Positions 61,938-64,000 of a stretch of 64,000 nt of DNA are shown here, piece after piece (the first letter of the stretch is position 1; every line of letters starts with the position of its first letter). The position numbers and the translations under genes are program-made. This stretch comes from CAYGDP01 sp964348665 (GTDB lineage Bacteria > Verrucomicrobiota > Verrucomicrobiia > Palsa-1439 > CAYGDP01): positions 62,001 to 126,000 of the forward strand of contig CAYGDP010000009.1 in assembly GCA_964348665.1 (NCBI GenBank). Reading direction: 5' to 3'. A model generated the notes under the pieces. The model saw nothing but the letters and a program-made list of their open reading frames with translations. It was not told the origin of the DNA and ran no database searches.

Positions 61938-62132
61938 TCGTAATCTCCAGAATAGGCAAGCGGCTGTTCCACCCGCCCCAAATGACGGTCGGCGCGGACG
62001 AAAGATGATGGCGTCAATAAACAACCCCAACGCGTAGCCAACGCAAATCAGATACGTTCGTCGCCTTGCCGCCAGCTCGGTCAGTTCCTTGCCCAGCAAC
62101 GGGAAACTCGGTCGCAGCGTAGTCAGGTTCAT
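61938..62132 (-). pseudogene. N-terminal fragment of an ABC-2 permease paralogue
   Basis: ATG 62130-62132 overlaps the stop of the upstream permease (ATGA). It reads NLTTLRPSFPLLGKELTELA then ARRRTYLICVGYALGLF, almost the same as the start of the 62129-63895 product (LRLSFPLLGKELTEQAAQRR, then TYLVRVGYALALF). The similarity ends after about 45 residues, where the frame runs on into the next gene. It looks like a truncated duplicate. Confidence 0.65.
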
Positions 62133-63895
62133 AGTGGTTCTTCGACGCGCCCCAAGAAACGGTCGGCGTGTCGCAAGCAACGCCATAGGAATAGACAAAT
62201 CAATGTCGCATGTGTCACGAGACTGCCTGCGATCCAAGGTTTGCCCCCGACAGCGGCCGCCCATCCTTCGGCCTGCTCGAGCCAGACCACCAATACCATC
62301 GGGCTAAATCCCGCGCACGCCTCCCAGACGCCGAATCGGTTGAACACATACTCCACACCTTTAAATGCGCACCAAAGCATTTCCCCGAGTGTGCCGAGGA
62401 GGATGGGCAATACATTCCAGAGCGTTACGATCAACAATGCGCCAAACACCGCGCGGTGTCGTCCGAAGGCGCGCAGGCCGATCCAGAGCGAGAGTAAGCA
62501 GAAAAATGGCAGGAACACGGCGACTGAAAACATTTGAGCAATGGCGATCTTTGTCGCACGGGGATCGAATTTGCTCTCCCACCACCATTCCGTCGCGATC
62601 ACCGTGAGCAACGGCACCGCGAACGCAATCAACAACCGCCAGATTCCACGGAGTTTTTGACTGATGATGGCACGACCGGTCAATGGCGTGGTGACGAGGA
62701 CTTCGAGTGTTTGCGAGATGCGCTCGGAGGCGATGAGGCTGACGCTCTTGACGGTTAACGCGAGTAGGGCGATAAGCCAGAGCGGCACGGCGGTGAGGGT
62801 GAACATGCCGGATTGGCCGCTCCAAGTGCGCGACCCAGAGAGGCCCAGGAGGAAGAAGAGTACGATGATTTCCAGCGAGATGAGGATGCGGAACATATAT
62901 CGCACTGTGCCGAGCGGTTTCTTGGTCACTTCGCGCCACGCAATCGGTTCGTCGCGCGGCAGCGATATTTCGTCGGAAAAATAACTCGGCAACCCCTTAT
63001 TGAGTCGTTTGTAAAACTCGTCCATCTTTCGGAACGCCGCCAGCATCGAGCTGCGCGGTCTGGCGAAGGCGCGCTGCACCAGTGCCAGACGAGCGATGAC
63101 CAGAAACAACACCGTCGAGACTACCATCGGAATGCTCCAAAGAAGGACGTCTTTCACGCGAGCGCTCTTGAACGTGTCGAAGAGCGCAGGAGCAACAACA
63201 ACAAACACAACCCGGTCGGAATTGGTCGCCCCGAACTGATCATACAGATAGCGGGTGATGCTTCGCGAAAAGATCACCTCGTCGATGACAACCAAACAGA
63301 CGGGGATGAATAAATAGAATGCCGCGCCGCCGAGGTAGGTGACGAGATTGGCCGTCACCGTGGTGCCGCACAACGTCGAAATCATCAGCGCGAACGCACC
63401 GATTTGCAGCGCCGTTAGTGCCAGCAGATATACGCCGGCAAACAAATAATCCGGCGAGATGCCGCCCAGCGAATACGCCACCGCCAACAACGGCATCCCC
63501 AGGAGCAACAACGCGAACATCGGGATCAATCTACCAAAATATTTCTGCAGCAAAATTTCTCCCGGTCGCATGTCGGTCAAAAACAGCAACGACAATGTGT
63601 CCCGCTCTTTTTCCGCCGTAATCACCCCCGCCATCATCGCGGGCAGGAAAAGAAATATGCCCGCGAACTGTAGAAAGACGAGAGTCTCGAACAAATCGCG
63701 ACCATGCCCCAAGAGTAGGAACGGGTTTTGACGACTGCGCCCGATCCATTCGTAGAGAATCAGGCAAGCTACGCCGAATAGCGCCAGCGCGTAACCGACC
63801 CGGACAAGATACGTGCGGCGCTGCGCCGCTTGCTCTGTCAATTCCTTGCCGAGCAACGGAAACGAGAGCCGGAGAGCGGACCATTGAAATGACAT
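62129..63895 (-). CDS. ABC-2 type permease-like membrane protein
   Basis: The 588-residue protein has about twelve TM segments. EKERDTLSLLFLTDMRPGEI after the first TM pair is typical of ABC-2 type permeases. The start at 63895 (MSFQWSALRLSFPLLGKELT) matches the paralogous fragment downstream; ATG 63904 and 63997 are also in frame. It is the first gene of the operon visible here, close to the window edge. Confidence 0.82.
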   Translation of the reverse strand: MSFQWSALRLSFPLLGKELTEQAAQRRTYLVRVGYALALFGVACLILYEWIGRSRQNPFLLLGHGRDLFETLVFLQFAGIFLFLPAMMAGVITAEKERDTLSLLFLTDMRPGEILLQKYFGRLIPMFALLLLGMPLLAVAYSLGGISPDYLFAGVYLLALTALQIGAFALMISTLCGTTVTANLVTYLGGAAFYLFIPVCLVVIDEVIFSRSITRYLYDQFGATNSDRVVFVVVAPALFDTFKSARVKDVLLWSIPMVVSTVLFLVIARLALVQRAFARPRSSMLAAFRKMDEFYKRLNKGLPSYFSDEISLPRDEPIAWREVTKKPLGTVRYMFRILISLEIIVLFFLLGLSGSRTWSGQSGMFTLTAVPLWLIALLALTVKSVSLIASERISQTLEVLVTTPLTGRAIISQKLRGIWRLLIAFAVPLLTVIATEWWWESKFDPRATKIAIAQMFSVAVFLPFFCLLSLWIGLRAFGRHRAVFGALLIVTLWNVLPILLGTLGEMLWCAFKGVEYVFNRFGVWEACAGFSPMVLVVWLEQAEGWAAAVGGKPWIAGSLVTHATLICLFLWRCLRHADRFLGRVEEPL

Positions 63896-64000
63896 CGTCT
63901 TCATCCACGACCAAGATAGCGATCTGCGCGCGTAATGCAACGCCAACGAAAGAAAAGAAAAACGCCAAAATGGAATAGCAGATTTACCATGAACCATACT

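Overview
The window looks like chromosomal DNA of a Verrucomicrobiota bacterium, probably an environmental lineage. The support is a PVC-type membrane dehydrogenase/cytochrome c with HEAT repeats, an H-x-DG type prepilin-like reading frame, long spermidine-synthase-like membrane proteins, and many small intergenic repeats. This is inferred from gene content. No rRNA or tRNA gene was seen.

Layout. (1) 82-3030: a polytopic spermidine-synthase-like protein with a TPR tail. (2) 3047-16709, minus strand: an eleven-gene type II secretion / type IV pilus operon in the order ATPase, PilT, ATPase, PilC/GspF, three GspG-like pseudopilins, GspH, GspI, GspJ, GspK. A TTGACA-N17-TAGAGT promoter precedes it and overlaps the gatB stop codon. 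(3) 16773-20831: gatB, then rpsP, khpA and trmD (with no rimM or rplS) and an ankyrin/DMP19 protein. (4) 20941-33090: a PVC cytochrome, an M16 peptidase, an HpcH aldolase, a membrane protein, a TIM-barrel isomerase, a cell-wall amidase, a 2-hydroxyacid dehydrogenase and a cupin. (5) 33136-43101: a tightly coupled ten-gene type II fatty acid/polyketide-like operon (lipoprotein, MMPL exporter, FAD oxidoreductase, acyltransferase, LolA, KS, inactive KS, KR, ACP, DH) resembling aryl-polyene clusters. (6) 43172-46296: miaA, hflX, radC. (7) 46454-50716: a DUF1854/ABC exporter pair and an enolase-superfamily dehydratase. (8) 50762-55641: an interrupted prepilin-like gene, a lone SecD-head-like lipoprotein, ftsH and tilS. 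(9) 55666-63895: an ABC-2 type exporter locus with one ATPase, three permeases, a large membrane-anchored protein and two broken permease fragments.

The most interesting non-coding item is a self-contained plus-strand transcription unit at 31607-31727, between two minus-strand genes. It has a promoter with an extended -10, a strong 5' hairpin, a second hairpin followed by TTTT, and no reading frame: a candidate small RNA.

The window also carries several families of short repeats. One is a GGAGTTC...GAACTCC inverted element (four copies, two of which bracket the PVC cytochrome gene and one of which runs into the miaA start codon). Another is a set of GC-rich TGTAG palindromes, one of them between the KS and the inactive KS. 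A third is a set of low-complexity CCAAACCC elements. Members of the third type, and a heptamer tandem repeat, lie in frame inside miaA, tilS and the 5' end of lolA, so the encoded proteins carry repeat-derived peptides.
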